A DNA stretch of 64,000 bases from Photobacterium aquae (GCF_001029445.1 NZ_LDOT01000002.1:124001-188000), one strand, 5' to 3'. Positions 27,904-35,834 are shown, numbered from the stretch's first letter. A program made the numbers and translations. Notes: generated by a model not told the origin, from the letters alone.

Positions 27904-28018
27904 CGCTATCCCTGCCTTTGTGCTTAGTCATGCTCACAAACCTTGATATCATTCTATTACCATAGCTGACATCAGGCCGCAACATCCTCACAACACAAGA
28001 ATAGCGATGTGACTAATC

Positions 28019-30064
28019 TTATTCGGCACGCAGCGCTTCAAGCACATCCTCAAGCGGCTGTGGTCGTGCAATCAGAAACCCCTGTACGATATCCACACCA
28101 CTGTTGGCGACAAACTCATACTCCTGATCGGTTTCAACACCCTCAGCCACAATCTTACAGTTAGCTATTTCACCAATTTGAGCAACCAGCGGATAGAGTG
28201 CCCGCCCCTTGTCCGTAACGGCATCAAGCAACAGTGAACGATCAATTTTCACTTTATCGAACGGGTACTTCAGCAAATGCGGAAACGAGGCATAACCCGT
28301 ACCAAAGTCGTCCATTGCGACCTTAATACCCTGAGACTGTAGAGCTTCCATCGTCCGACTCAAATGCACATTATCACTGAGTATGGCTTCTTCGGTAATT
28401 TCAATCTCTAACCATTGGGGCGAGATCTGGTAATGCTGCAAACGTGAAAGTAAATGATCAACAAAATCAGGCTGCTCAATCGATGCAACCGAAATATTGA
28501 TTGCCACCCGTCGCTCGGATGATAGAGGCATCTGTTGCATATCAGCCAATACCTGTTCGATAACGGCTTTATCCAGCATCGGCATTGCATTGAGTAACTG
28601 AAAATCACCAATAAACGTAGGTGGATATAGCTTACCCGCAGCATTCTTATAACGAATCAACGCCTCGAACGAGCAGATTTTTTTATCACTAACCGACTGC
28701 AACATTTGATAATGCATAACAAGTCCACCATCTCGCAACATATTTGCCAATCGCTGCTGTGCCGAAGACTTATTAATACTTGTCGCCGCTGAACTTCTTA
28801 CCCCATCAAGCAAGTTCTTGAACATGGTTTGTTCCATACTCGTATATTGCGCAACAGACTTGAAGTGTACTGAATATTTCCCTGCAAATTCCTGATAAAA
28901 TGGTCGATATATAAAAACACCCACGCCAATAATAAATAGTTGCAACAATGCCCCTTCAATATTATTACCCATAGCAACGTAACCACTAAATAATGGCGGA
29001 GTCATCCAATTTACAATATTTTCGACTGGCGAGACTAAACCAGATGCAATGCAGGCATAGGTTATTATAAAGCTCACCAAGGGTACCGTAACAAATGGAA
29101 TAATCATTACAGGGTTAAAAATTATAGGCAGGCCAAACAACAAAACTTCATTAATATTAAATATTACAAGCGGTAATGCAGCTAAAGCCAGCATGATATG
29201 GTTGCGGGTTTTAGAAAATAGTAAAATACAAAGCAGCAGACTAATACTATTGCCCGATCCGCCCATAGACATAAAGGCATCATAAAAACCCTGGCTAATG
29301 ACATTTAGCGAGGCTTCTCCCGCATGCCAGGCAGCCACATTCAGCTCCGTTGCGGCAAACAATTGCTGCTTTGTCGCAAATAGCATGTTGTGCCCATTGA
29401 TACCAATCGCGCCAAGCAAACCTAGCAGCGTCTGGTAAACCAAACCACCAGTAAATGTCAAAGGATCTGGCTCTACTGTACTGATCTGTTGAGACAAGAA
29501 ATTGATAGACTCAGCACTGAATTTTGAGAGTATTAATGCAACACACACAAATACAAATAAATGGAGGACCTGCTTCGCCAACTTAGTTGCAAAATCAAGA
29601 GACTGCGGTTCAGTTAGTTGTACATTAAATCGAGCACAATAAGCAAATGTAAGTAACGCACTCAATAGCGCTAACAATGGGTTGTTGGGCAAATAATAAG
29701 CGACGGATAATGAATCTGTTTCTAATGAAACTAAATATAGCATCACAACAGAGTATATAATTACAATGACGCTACTTGTATTGGTTTTATGTGAAAAATA
29801 ATAAGCAGAAATAATACAAAAAGATAATGGGTAAATATTAATGAGCAAGTTAGATAGATGGAAAAATAATTTTGCCAACTCACCGTAATGAATAATATTA
29901 AGCCCATGGCCCAATAACATAGCTAAAGCATTTGCCAATGTAATTGGTAATAATAGCAATGCAATTGATGATAGATCATATAGATAAGAACGAGCATTAT
30001 TTTTATTAAATACCGATTCCAAAAAGAGCTTATATGAATTATTGAATCTAATACTAATTGTCAT
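28019..30064 (-). CDS. PTS EIIC-like membrane domain fused to an EAL phosphodiesterase
   Basis: Residues ~1-410 form about ten membrane segments with EIIC signatures of the lactose/cellobiose PTS family, including GINGHNM and NEVLLFGLPIIFNP, which hold the sugar-contacting residues in true permeases. Residues ~440-681 are an EAL domain: EAL at 467-469, INIS, EITEE, MDDFGTGYAS, VKIDRSLL, VAEGVET and VQGF are all intact, so it should hydrolyse c-di-GMP. No EIIA or EIIB gene is near, so the membrane part may be a sugar sensor rather than a transporter. The 5' part is more AT-rich than its neighbours. This fused architecture is rare; the function is inference. Confidence 0.88.
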   Translation of the reverse strand: MTISIRFNNSYKLFLESVFNKNNARSYLYDLSSIALLLLPITLANALAMLLGHGLNIIHYGELAKLFFHLSNLLINIYPLSFCIISAYYFSHKTNTSSVIVIIYSVVMLYLVSLETDSLSVAYYLPNNPLLALLSALLTFAYCARFNVQLTEPQSLDFATKLAKQVLHLFVFVCVALILSKFSAESINFLSQQISTVEPDPLTFTGGLVYQTLLGLLGAIGINGHNMLFATKQQLFAATELNVAAWHAGEASLNVISQGFYDAFMSMGGSGNSISLLLCILLFSKTRNHIMLALAALPLVIFNINEVLLFGLPIIFNPVMIIPFVTVPLVSFIITYACIASGLVSPVENIVNWMTPPLFSGYVAMGNNIEGALLQLFIIGVGVFIYRPFYQEFAGKYSVHFKSVAQYTSMEQTMFKNLLDGVRSSAATSINKSSAQQRLANMLRDGGLVMHYQMLQSVSDKKICSFEALIRYKNAAGKLYPPTFIGDFQLLNAMPMLDKAVIEQVLADMQQMPLSSERRVAINISVASIEQPDFVDHLLSRLQHYQISPQWLEIEITEEAILSDNVHLSRTMEALQSQGIKVAMDDFGTGYASFPHLLKYPFDKVKIDRSLLLDAVTDKGRALYPLVAQIGEIANCKIVAEGVETDQEYEFVANSGVDIVQGFLIARPQPLEDVLEALRAE

Positions 30065-30525
30065 AAATTATTAACTACAGAAATAACCTTCAAATAGAAA
30101 AACAATCATTATGATGGCTATGTACTTTATTCTTTCTCTCGTACTTAAACCATACTCACAGCTTGCCGATCCATCCTTGAACTTGGTTCTACTGTAAAAT
30201 GACACCAAAATTGCGAAGATAGTTATTTTATTAATACAAATCAGTATATTATTTATACTAAAAAAGTTCCAGTACAGAATTTTATCATCGCCATGAAAAA
30301 TACAAATATACCCTCAGAGACTAAGCCAAGCAACGCTTAGCCTCTCACGGCAGCATTAATTTATTAGCATAAGATATTAAAAAAGCAGAAACACAAGAAC
30401 AAAACAGAGCCGTCTAGAGGGAAAACTCAGCGCACTCACTCCATCCATTTGAACGAATAAAGCCATTATTGCTTCAAACATCTTGGTTGAGCGAAATGCG
30501 CTGATATGGTGCGATACTGACTTCA
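30065..30525. other. Intergenic region between the EIIC-EAL and hdeD genes
   Basis: About 460 AT-rich bases without a convincing gene. It carries the promoter for the EIIC-EAL gene and the 3' end of hdeD. One imperfect 10-bp hairpin is visible (GAGACTAAGC 30317-30326 with GCTTAGCCTC 30335-30344, one A-C mismatch). Confidence 0.5.
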
Positions 30526-31110
30526 CTACCCGCGTTGAGATACCACTTTCTTTAATTGCAATCCCAAAAATACAAAGCTTACCCCTTCGAACAATAGAGA
30601 TACGCCGACAAACACACCGAGCAGAGACAAGGAAAACTCAGGATCATTTAACAATGAGAAGAAGTAAAAACCGATCAAGGTCGAAATCAAACCACTGACA
30701 ATTACCCAACCGCTTCCGGATAGCGAACGATGGCTAATCCCAAAAACCATACGGGTAATACCATTGAAAATCATTACTAGCACCATCAGCATAGTAATTG
30801 TCACGAGTCCAGCTAATGGCTTAAACAAAATAAACAAGCCACCAACAATATAAAACACAGCCCCCAGCACATACCACAGCTTGATACTCCAAGGGGTTAT
30901 GCTAAAAGTATGATATGCCTGTACCAATCCGCTAAATAAAAAAATGGCCCCTACTATTGTCGTAATCGTCACTCCTGCCATCACAGGTAGACTCATAGCA
31001 GCAATACCAGCTAACGATACAAGGATGCCGACAATAACAAACCACTTCCAGCTTTTAGACAGAAAGGATGAATTGCCAGATTGAGCAGGCTCTTGAATAG
31101 AATTAGACAT
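30526..31110 (-). CDS. hdeD: HdeD family membrane protein
   Basis: This 194-aa protein has six hydrophobic segments, and repeated patterns such as GILVSLAGIAAMSLPVMAG, IFLFSGLVQAYHTF and MIFNGITRMVFGIS, typical of HdeD/DUF308 proteins. In E. coli HdeD is an inner-membrane protein linked to acid resistance at high cell density; no hdeA or hdeB is present here, so that role cannot be assumed. It stands between the EIIC-EAL gene and the tRNA operon. Confidence 0.85.
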   Translation of the reverse strand: MSNSIQEPAQSGNSSFLSKSWKWFVIVGILVSLAGIAAMSLPVMAGVTITTIVGAIFLFSGLVQAYHTFSITPWSIKLWYVLGAVFYIVGGLFILFKPLAGLVTITMLMVLVMIFNGITRMVFGISHRSLSGSGWVIVSGLISTLIGFYFFSLLNDPEFSLSLLGVFVGVSLLFEGVSFVFLGLQLKKVVSQRG

Positions 31111-31228
31111 TTTATACCCCAGGGTTTTATAGAATACCCCTGAAGTCTAGAACAGTTATGGAATAAATCGTAATTCGATGTATTAAAAGTAAAATTACAA
31201 AAATAGCAGGTACTGAGAAAGAGATATT

Positions 31229-31257
31229 AAAAAGCCCCGTCATTACTGACGGGGCTT
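31229..31257 (-). terminator. Intrinsic terminator of the tRNA operon
   Basis: On the minus strand AAGCCCCGTCA / TGACGGGGCTT forms an 11-bp stem with a four-base loop, followed by TTTAAT. It sits just after the last tRNA. Confidence 0.93.
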
Positions 31258-31263
31258 ATAATT

Positions 31264-31339
31264 TGGAGCGACACACGAGGTTCGAACTCGTGACCTCAAC
31301 CTTGGCAAGGTTGCGCTCTACCAACTGAGCTAGTGTCGC
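31264..31339 (-). tRNA. tRNA-Gly (GCC)
   Basis: A 76-nt cloverleaf with encoded CCA: acceptor GCGACAC, D-arm AGCTCAGTTGGTAGAGC, anticodon loop CTTGCCAAG (GCC) and T-loop GTTCGAACC. It is the last of four genes in the operon. Confidence 0.98.
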
Positions 31340-31342
31340 AAA

Positions 31343-31429
31343 TGGTGCCCCGGGCCGGACTTGAACCGGCACGACGCGAACGTCGAGGGATTTTAAATCC
31401 CTTGTGTCTACCAATTTCACCACCAGGGC
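31343..31429 (-). tRNA. tRNA-Leu (TAA)
   Basis: An 87-nt class II tRNA with encoded CCA: acceptor GCCCTGG, anticodon stem-loop GGGATTTAAAATCCC (TAA), a long variable arm (CTCGACGTTCGCGTCG) and T-loop GTTCAAGTC. Confidence 0.98.
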
Positions 31430-31501
31430 ACGCAAATTCTTTGCGGTGCCTGAAAGGATGCACCATTTGATACCGCCGATTTCGGCCATATCTTAATTAT
31501 T

Positions 31502-31577
31502 TGGAGCGACACACGAGGTTCGAACTCGTGACCTCAACCTTGGCAAGGTTGCGCTCTACCAACTGAGCTAGTGTCGC
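31502..31577 (-). tRNA. tRNA-Gly (GCC), second copy
   Basis: Identical in sequence to the copy at 31264-31339 over the mature 76 nt, with encoded CCA and anticodon GCC; a recent duplication within the operon. Confidence 0.98.
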
Positions 31578-31580
31578 AAA

Positions 31581-31654
31581 TGGAGGCGCGTCCCGGAGTC
31601 GAACCGAGGTACACGGATTTGCAATCCGCTGCATAGCCACTCTGCCAACGCGCC
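31581..31654 (-). tRNA. tRNA-Cys (GCA)
   Basis: A 74-nt tRNA with encoded CCA, acceptor GGCGCGT, anticodon loop ATTGCAAAT (GCA) and T-loop GTTCGACTC. It is the first gene of the operon, 44 bases from the -10 box. Confidence 0.98.
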
Positions 31655-31697
31655 TCTGAATAACCTAGCGAGCCATTGCCGCTGGGGTATGCCGTGC

Positions 31698-31725
31698 ATT
31701 CTACGCAATGCTGCTTATGAGTCAA
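31698..31725 (-). promoter_or_regulatory. tRNA operon promoter
   Basis: On the minus strand TTGACT and TAGAAT are separated by 16 bases. The stretch after the -10 box is GCACGGC, a GC-rich discriminator as expected of stable-RNA promoters under stringent control. Confidence 0.85.
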
Positions 31726-31825
31726 TAAAAATTTTATTTAATTATCGCCAACTGACTGATATATGAACAATTGATCGTGAAGAGTACGCATTTTGCCCAT
31801 GCAACCTCCCCCTTTCAAAGATCAA

Positions 31826-32749
31826 TCACAGTAAAGATGTCATCGCTGTAGCAGGAATAATCGCGCCAGGATGCTGGATAACTATCGATGCCAACCGATG
31901 TCCCAATTCTGCAGACTGTTTTTCATCCACCCCACTCAGACGTCCTGCTAAATAACCCGCAGCAAAGGAGTCACCAGCGGCGCAAGTATCAACAACATTG
32001 CCAATATCATTAGCATCAACATAAATACGCCGAGGTTTAGGCGACTGCAAATGGCTAACAACTTCACAAGGATCACTGCCACGCTTGATAACCACTTCAT
32101 TGCAACCAAAACGGCAACAGCGGGCGACTATATCGTTATCACCCCAAACCCGTTGATCATCCTCTTCCGTCATCAAAGCGATATCAACAAATGGCAGTAC
32201 CTGCGAATACCAGTACTGAGCTTGTTTCTCCGTCCATAGCTGGGGCCGGAAATTATTATCAAAAAGAACTTTACCGCCAAGCTGACGATGCCTATCCAGT
32301 AACGTCACTAACGTCGCTTTGGCATCTTCAGCCAAAATAGCCAGGCTTATGCCGCTAATATACAGAGCATCGAACTCGTTACGGTCAATCGCCTGCTCCA
32401 GTGGAGTCGCGGCTGCCGTTGAAAAATAAAACTTAGCGGCGCTGTCATTCCTCCAATAATGGAAATGACGTTCACCATTAGGTTCTGTTTCAACTAAATA
32501 CAATCCCGGCAGCTTGTTTTCTAATTTCCGCACCATATGGGTATCAATCCGTTCCCGCTGCCAAGCCGCCAGCATTTCCGCACTAATATTATCAACCCCT
32601 AAGGCCGTAGCGTAGCTCACTGATATGTTGCGACTAATACCTAATCTCGCCAAATAAAGCGCGGTATTAAGCGTATCGCCACCGAAAGTGCGCTGTAGCG
32701 GCTGCCCGCTGAGCTCAACCATACACTCACCAAAAAAAGCCACTTTCAC
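31826..32749 (-). CDS. kdgK: 2-dehydro-3-deoxygluconokinase (KDG kinase)
   Basis: A PfkB-family sugar kinase: KVAFFGECMVELSG at the N-terminus, FGGDTLNTALYLARLG, YWRNDSAAKF (typical of KdgK) and the C-terminal catalytic DTCAAGDSFAAGYLAG with the conserved Asp base. It should phosphorylate 2-keto-3-deoxygluconate to KDPG in the cytoplasm, feeding the Entner-Doudoroff pathway. The GTG at 32749 has AAGG seven bases upstream and matches the usual family start; an ATG at 32767 would add six residues. No other uronate-pathway gene is nearby, so it stands alone. Confidence 0.9.
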   Translation of the reverse strand: MKVAFFGECMVELSGQPLQRTFGGDTLNTALYLARLGISRNISVSYATALGVDNISAEMLAAWQRERIDTHMVRKLENKLPGLYLVETEPNGERHFHYWRNDSAAKFYFSTAAATPLEQAIDRNEFDALYISGISLAILAEDAKATLVTLLDRHRQLGGKVLFDNNFRPQLWTEKQAQYWYSQVLPFVDIALMTEEDDQRVWGDNDIVARCCRFGCNEVVIKRGSDPCEVVSHLQSPKPRRIYVDANDIGNVVDTCAAGDSFAAGYLAGRLSGVDEKQSAELGHRLASIVIQHPGAIIPATAMTSLL

Positions 32750-33093
32750 ATAATCACCTTCATTCATTCGATTATCTTTAAAGCGTAATGGATTATCCGC
32801 ACCTTACATCACCACAAGTCTCTGCAATTCGATGACTTTTAGAAGATTATTTTGCATTACATTTTAACAAGTTGAAAAATACATCGGCATGTAATAGTCC
32901 ACCAAGATTATTTTCATACTACCCCCGATTTTTCTCACTTGTCGTATTAATCACCCACAAAATTTCATTATTTATCATTGCTCATTAACACTCTGTTTTT
33001 ATTGCGTTTTAGTGTCGAAATTCCTTCCTATCGTGCAATTCGATGTGTATGATCCAGCCATCATTTTCGTGCCACAATGGATTAGGCCTGTTT
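32750..33093. other. AT-rich intergenic region between kdgK and a small membrane protein gene
   Basis: Around 340 bases with no credible ORF. It should hold the kdgK promoter and that of the small membrane protein gene; no strong operator or repeat is seen. Confidence 0.45.
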
Positions 33094-33294
33094 ATGAACT
33101 TTACCTACCTCATTGAGGGGACGTTATTTGCCCTGATCGTTCTGTTGGTATGCCTTTCCATCGGTGCGTTTTTTATCATGGCAACCCTAAAACCCCAAGA
33201 TGGTGATAACGTGACAGAATCACGTATCGAGTTTGGTTTTTATGGTGTGGCAAGTCTGGCATTTGCCGCCTTGCTGGCAGGTATAATCTACTAA
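33094..33294 (+). CDS. Small hypothetical membrane protein, 66 aa
   Basis: From the ATG at 33094 it reads MNFTYLIEGTLFALIVLLVC with a first membrane helix (~8-30), a short charged loop (KPQDGDNVTESRIE) and a second helix (~48-64). An in-frame ATG at 33043 would add 17 residues unlike a membrane-protein start, so I prefer the internal one, which has TTAGG upstream. I do not recognise the family. It converges with gloA2. Confidence 0.62.
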   Translation: MNFTYLIEGTLFALIVLLVCLSIGAFFIMATLKPQDGDNVTESRIEFGFYGVASLAFAALLAGIIY

Positions 33295-33307
33295 AGCAAG
33301 TCACTTC

Positions 33308-33697
33308 TCAGTGGCCATATTGATAAAGCTCTAGTGGCAGCCCGTCTGGGTCTTGGAAAAAGGTGAACGCCTTCCCCGTGTACTCATCCACCCTAACGGG
33401 CTCAACCCCTATCCCTTTCGATGACAGGTACTGCGCTACCCGTTCAACATCCTCCACGGCAAAAGCCAAATGCCGTAACCCACAAGCCTCCGGATAGGAA
33501 GGCCGCTCGACGGGTGAGGGGAAAGAAAACAACTCCAATTGACTACCATCAGGCAGTTGCAAGTCTAACTTCCAAGAATCTCTAGCCTCTCGATAATGTT
33601 CAGTAATAATCTCCAATCCCAAAATATCAACATAAAACGTTTTTGAACGCGCATAATCAGAACAGATCACGGCAACATGGTGAATGGCTTTCAACAC
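33308..33697 (-). CDS. gloA2: VOC family protein GloA2 (YaeR-like)
   Basis: The sequence HHVAVICSDYARSKTFYVDILGL...YREARDSWK...ERPSYPEACGLRHLAFAV...FFQDPDGLPLELYQ is very close to E. coli YaeR/GloA2, a single-domain vicinal-oxygen-chelate protein of the glyoxalase I type. The metal-ligand His near the start and Glu in PLELY are present. The GTG at 33697 gives the family's usual MLKAIHH start and is placed about ten bases after AGAGG; the TTG at 33706 is too close to that site. Physiological substrate is not settled. Confidence 0.9.
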   Translation of the reverse strand: MLKAIHHVAVICSDYARSKTFYVDILGLEIITEHYREARDSWKLDLQLPDGSQLELFSFPSPVERPSYPEACGLRHLAFAVEDVERVAQYLSSKGIGVEPVRVDEYTGKAFTFFQDPDGLPLELYQYGH

Positions 33698-33792
33698 AAC
33701 TTGCAACCTCTTAAAACGTCACTTACTACCTCAAAATACTCATTTCGGCGAAAATGTCTTTGGCTTAATGCAAATTTAATCACCATTAAGTG

Positions 33793-33821
33793 TTTACATT
33801 TCGAAATATAATTTATATGTT
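33793..33821 (+). promoter_or_regulatory. Promoter of the first brnQ leader
   Basis: TTTACA and TATGTT with a 17-base spacer; the same hexamers and spacer precede the second brnQ leader. Transcription would start near 33829, about 30 bases before the leader peptide ATG. Confidence 0.7.
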
Positions 33822-33857
33822 AAATAGGAATCCGATACTTATGTCTAGGAAATGACC

Positions 33858-33965
33858 ATGCTCAACCGCCAATGCCGACAATCTGTTTGCGCAACTGTCT
33901 TCAGGACAGGCGGGACATCTGTATCACATAACATTATTGCTGCTATTCTAGTGATTATTAACTAG
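33858..33965 (+). CDS. Ile-rich leader peptide of the first brnQ, 35 aa
   Basis: The ORF starts at ATG 33858 with AGGA seven bases upstream (a second in-frame ATG lies at 33852) and ends at TAG 33963-33965. Its last residues read NIIAAILVIIN, holding five Ile, one Val and one Leu (the rare codon CTA) just before the stop. The stop codon's last base is also the first base of a hairpin. This is the layout of an attenuator leader peptide: ribosome stalling on Ile codons would alter folding of the RNA ahead of brnQ. It is too short for usual gene calling. The function is inferred from structure and from its twin at 35595. Confidence 0.75.
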   Translation: MLNRQCRQSVCATVFRTGGTSVSHNIIAAILVIIN

Positions 33966-34080
33966 GCTGGCGGCTATACCCGTCAGCCTAGCTGACGGGA
34001 GAATCATCATATCCATCCTATTCTTTCATCAGCTTATCTGACGGTCCAAAACAAAACTGAATACATTCAGTAAGAGGACT
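33962..34080 (+). promoter_or_regulatory. Competing-hairpin attenuator before the first brnQ
   Basis: Strand 1 CTAGGCTGGCGG (33962-33973) pairs with CCGTCAGCCTAG (33980-33991). The same strand 2 can instead pair with GCTGACGGG (33991-33999) in a 9-bp stem with a three-base loop, or with CTGACGG at 34038-34044. The GGTCC of that last element (34043-34047) can pair with the GGACT of the brnQ ribosome-binding site (34076-34080). No T-run follows, so control of translation or Rho-dependent termination is more likely than intrinsic termination. Confidence 0.7.
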
Positions 34081-34087
34081 AGTCCGA

Positions 34088-35416
34088 ATGAACAAACACA
34101 ACACACTCGCCATAGGTCTTATGACCTTTGCACTGTTTCTCGGTGCGGGCAATATCATCTTTCCCCCATTCCTCGGCCTTCAAGCGGGTACCCACTTTTT
34201 ACCGGCCATGCTCGGTTTCTTAATTACAGCCGTTGGCCTACCTGCCCTGACACTGATCGTTCTAGGACGCCTAAGCAACAGCCAACAGCTTACTGCCGCA
34301 CTACCTGCACCAGTGGCCACATTATTTTGGGTATTGCTGTTTACTGCCATTGGTCCGGCTTTTGGTATGCCCCGCGCCGTTACCGTCGCCTACGAAATGG
34401 GTATAGCGCCATTCGTTGGCTCAAACATGTTGCTACCGTTTTCCATTGCGTTTGTCAGCTTGACCCTGATACTGGCTTTTCAACGTGGGAAACTCGTCGA
34501 TTACATCGGAAAAATTATGACTCCGTTGTTAGTCACTTTACTCGCTATACTGGCTATCGCTGCTTTTACCCACCCAATCAGCCCAATGGCTGCACCAACA
34601 GGTGACTACCAACATCAAGCACTGACCCAAGGCTTAATTCAAGGCTATATGACAATGGATGCCATCGCCGCGGTTGGCTTTGGCTGGGTCATCATCAAAA
34701 CTATCCGCGACAAAGGAGTCGCATCTCGCCAAGGCCTGTTTCGTTCTACGATTCAAGTTACCATGATCTATGCGGTACTGATGTCAGCCTGCTACCTTGC
34801 AATGGGGTACGTTGGCGCAACGTCCTCCGGTGTGGCTGGCGGCGCTGAAAATGGCGGAACAATCCTATCGCTGTACGTCGCCAAGCTTTTCGGTATCTAT
34901 GGCCAATACCTACTTGCTGGCATTATCGTCATGGCCTGCCTAACGACAACTGTTGGCCTAACCAATGCCTGTGCCGAGTACTACCAGCAAACATTCAATG
35001 CCCCATTCTCATTTACATCGTTTATCGTATGCCTTCTTACAGGCATTATTGCCAACTTCGGCCTCAACCAAATTCTCGCAGTCAGCCTGCCTGCCATTCT
35101 GATACTCTGCCCTGTCGCTATCGCGCTTGTCATAACGGCACTATTCATCAAAGCGGAGCGCAATATGCGCAGTGTTTACCTTGCCACCGTTACCGTGACT
35201 CTATTTTTCGGTATGCTTGATACCCTGCATATCCTCGACAAACTGCCAGAAAGCCTCAACACATTATTTAGCCAATATTTACCGCTTTATGGCGCTCATG
35301 CCAGCTGGTTCTTACCTTGTCTCGCATCCCTGTTCTTTGCCCGGCTATACCGACACAAATTACCTTGCGTAGCCCTCAAAAAAAATAAAGCAGAATACAG
35401 CACTACCGAGCAGTAA
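34088..35416 (+). CDS. brnQ: Branched-chain amino-acid transporter BrnQ (first copy)
   Basis: This 442-aa protein has about twelve membrane segments and the LIVCS-family start LAIGLMTFALFLGAGNIIFP. It continues with PRAVTVAYEMG, TPLLVTLLAILAI, MTMDAIAAVGFGWV and TTTVGLTNACAEYYQQ, all strongly BrnQ-like. It should import Leu, Ile and Val with Na+ or H+ across the inner membrane. AGAGGA lies nine bases before the ATG. It is preceded by an Ile-rich leader peptide with an attenuator-like RNA. A close paralogue follows in tandem; no terminator is visible between them. Confidence 0.95.
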   Translation: MNKHNTLAIGLMTFALFLGAGNIIFPPFLGLQAGTHFLPAMLGFLITAVGLPALTLIVLGRLSNSQQLTAALPAPVATLFWVLLFTAIGPAFGMPRAVTVAYEMGIAPFVGSNMLLPFSIAFVSLTLILAFQRGKLVDYIGKIMTPLLVTLLAILAIAAFTHPISPMAAPTGDYQHQALTQGLIQGYMTMDAIAAVGFGWVIIKTIRDKGVASRQGLFRSTIQVTMIYAVLMSACYLAMGYVGATSSGVAGGAENGGTILSLYVAKLFGIYGQYLLAGIIVMACLTTTVGLTNACAEYYQQTFNAPFSFTSFIVCLLTGIIANFGLNQILAVSLPAILILCPVAIALVITALFIKAERNMRSVYLATVTVTLFFGMLDTLHILDKLPESLNTLFSQYLPLYGAHASWFLPCLASLFFARLYRHKLPCVALKKNKAEYSTTEQ

Positions 35417-35532
35417 CCCCCTTCTACCACATGCCGCTGGCTATTGCTGGCGGCCCATTCATTTGATCCCTCGGTATATCGCCCACTTAACCAGCACAAA
35501 ACTCTCGCTTTGATAAATTTCTCAGTTTGCGG

Positions 35533-35561
35533 TTTACAGCACCCGTAAATACTTATATGTT
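35533..35561 (+). promoter_or_regulatory. Promoter of the second brnQ leader
   Basis: TTTACA-N17-TATGTT, identical in both hexamers and spacer to the promoter at 33793-33821. The leader peptide ATG is ~26 bases past the expected start point. Confidence 0.7.
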
Positions 35562-35594
35562 GTATCCGTTGTTCGCAGAAGGAATAAAAGCATC

Positions 35595-35717
35595 ATGCTT
35601 ATTCATACTAAATCAAATGCATTTCTTGCCCATTCGGCACTGGCACAAGCCCAGAATGCACTTATGCGTGCAACACAGACAGTCGTCGCTGTCGTCGTCC
35701 TAGTCATCGTTATCTAG
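35595..35717 (+). CDS. Val-rich leader peptide of the second brnQ, 40 aa
   Basis: AAGGA eleven bases upstream precedes the ATG at 35595; the ORF ends at TAG 35715-35717. Its C-terminus reads VVAVVVLVIVI: seven Val, two Ile and one Leu (again the rare codon CTA) in eleven codons directly before the stop. As in the first leader, the final G of the stop codon starts the shared hairpin GGCTGGCGG. The N-terminal part differs from the first leader, so only the control codons and RNA elements are conserved, as expected if the peptide itself has no function. It probably senses charged tRNA-Val. Confidence 0.8.
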   Translation: MLIHTKSNAFLAHSALAQAQNALMRATQTVVAVVVLVIVI

Positions 35718-35830
35718 GCTGGCGGCCATTTCCGTCAGCCGGGCTGACGGAAAGTAAGTATCCCTTCTCTTATCTCTCCTTTAGCCACTGACGGTCCTAA
35801 CCCAAATTTTTGGAATGCAAATACAGGACT
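35717..35830 (+). promoter_or_regulatory. Competing-hairpin attenuator before the second brnQ
   Basis: Strand 1 GGCTGGCGG (35717-35725) pairs with CCGTCAGCC (35732-35740), identical to the first leader except for the loop. Strand 2 can also pair with GCTGACGGAA to 35752 (10 bp, loop CGG) or with CTGACGG at 35788-35794. GGTCCT (35793-35798) is complementary (one G-U pair) to AGGACT (35825-35830), the brnQ ribosome-binding site. Between these lies a C/T-rich stretch (35761-35780). Confidence 0.72.
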
Positions 35831-35834
35831 TGTA

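Noticed and set aside
31256-31725. ORFs across the tRNA cluster
   Set aside because: They run through tRNA genes and translate cloverleaf sequence.
33991-34047. Intrinsic terminator before brnQ
   Set aside because: The stems are strong, but no T-run follows either; a standard Rho-independent terminator is not supported.
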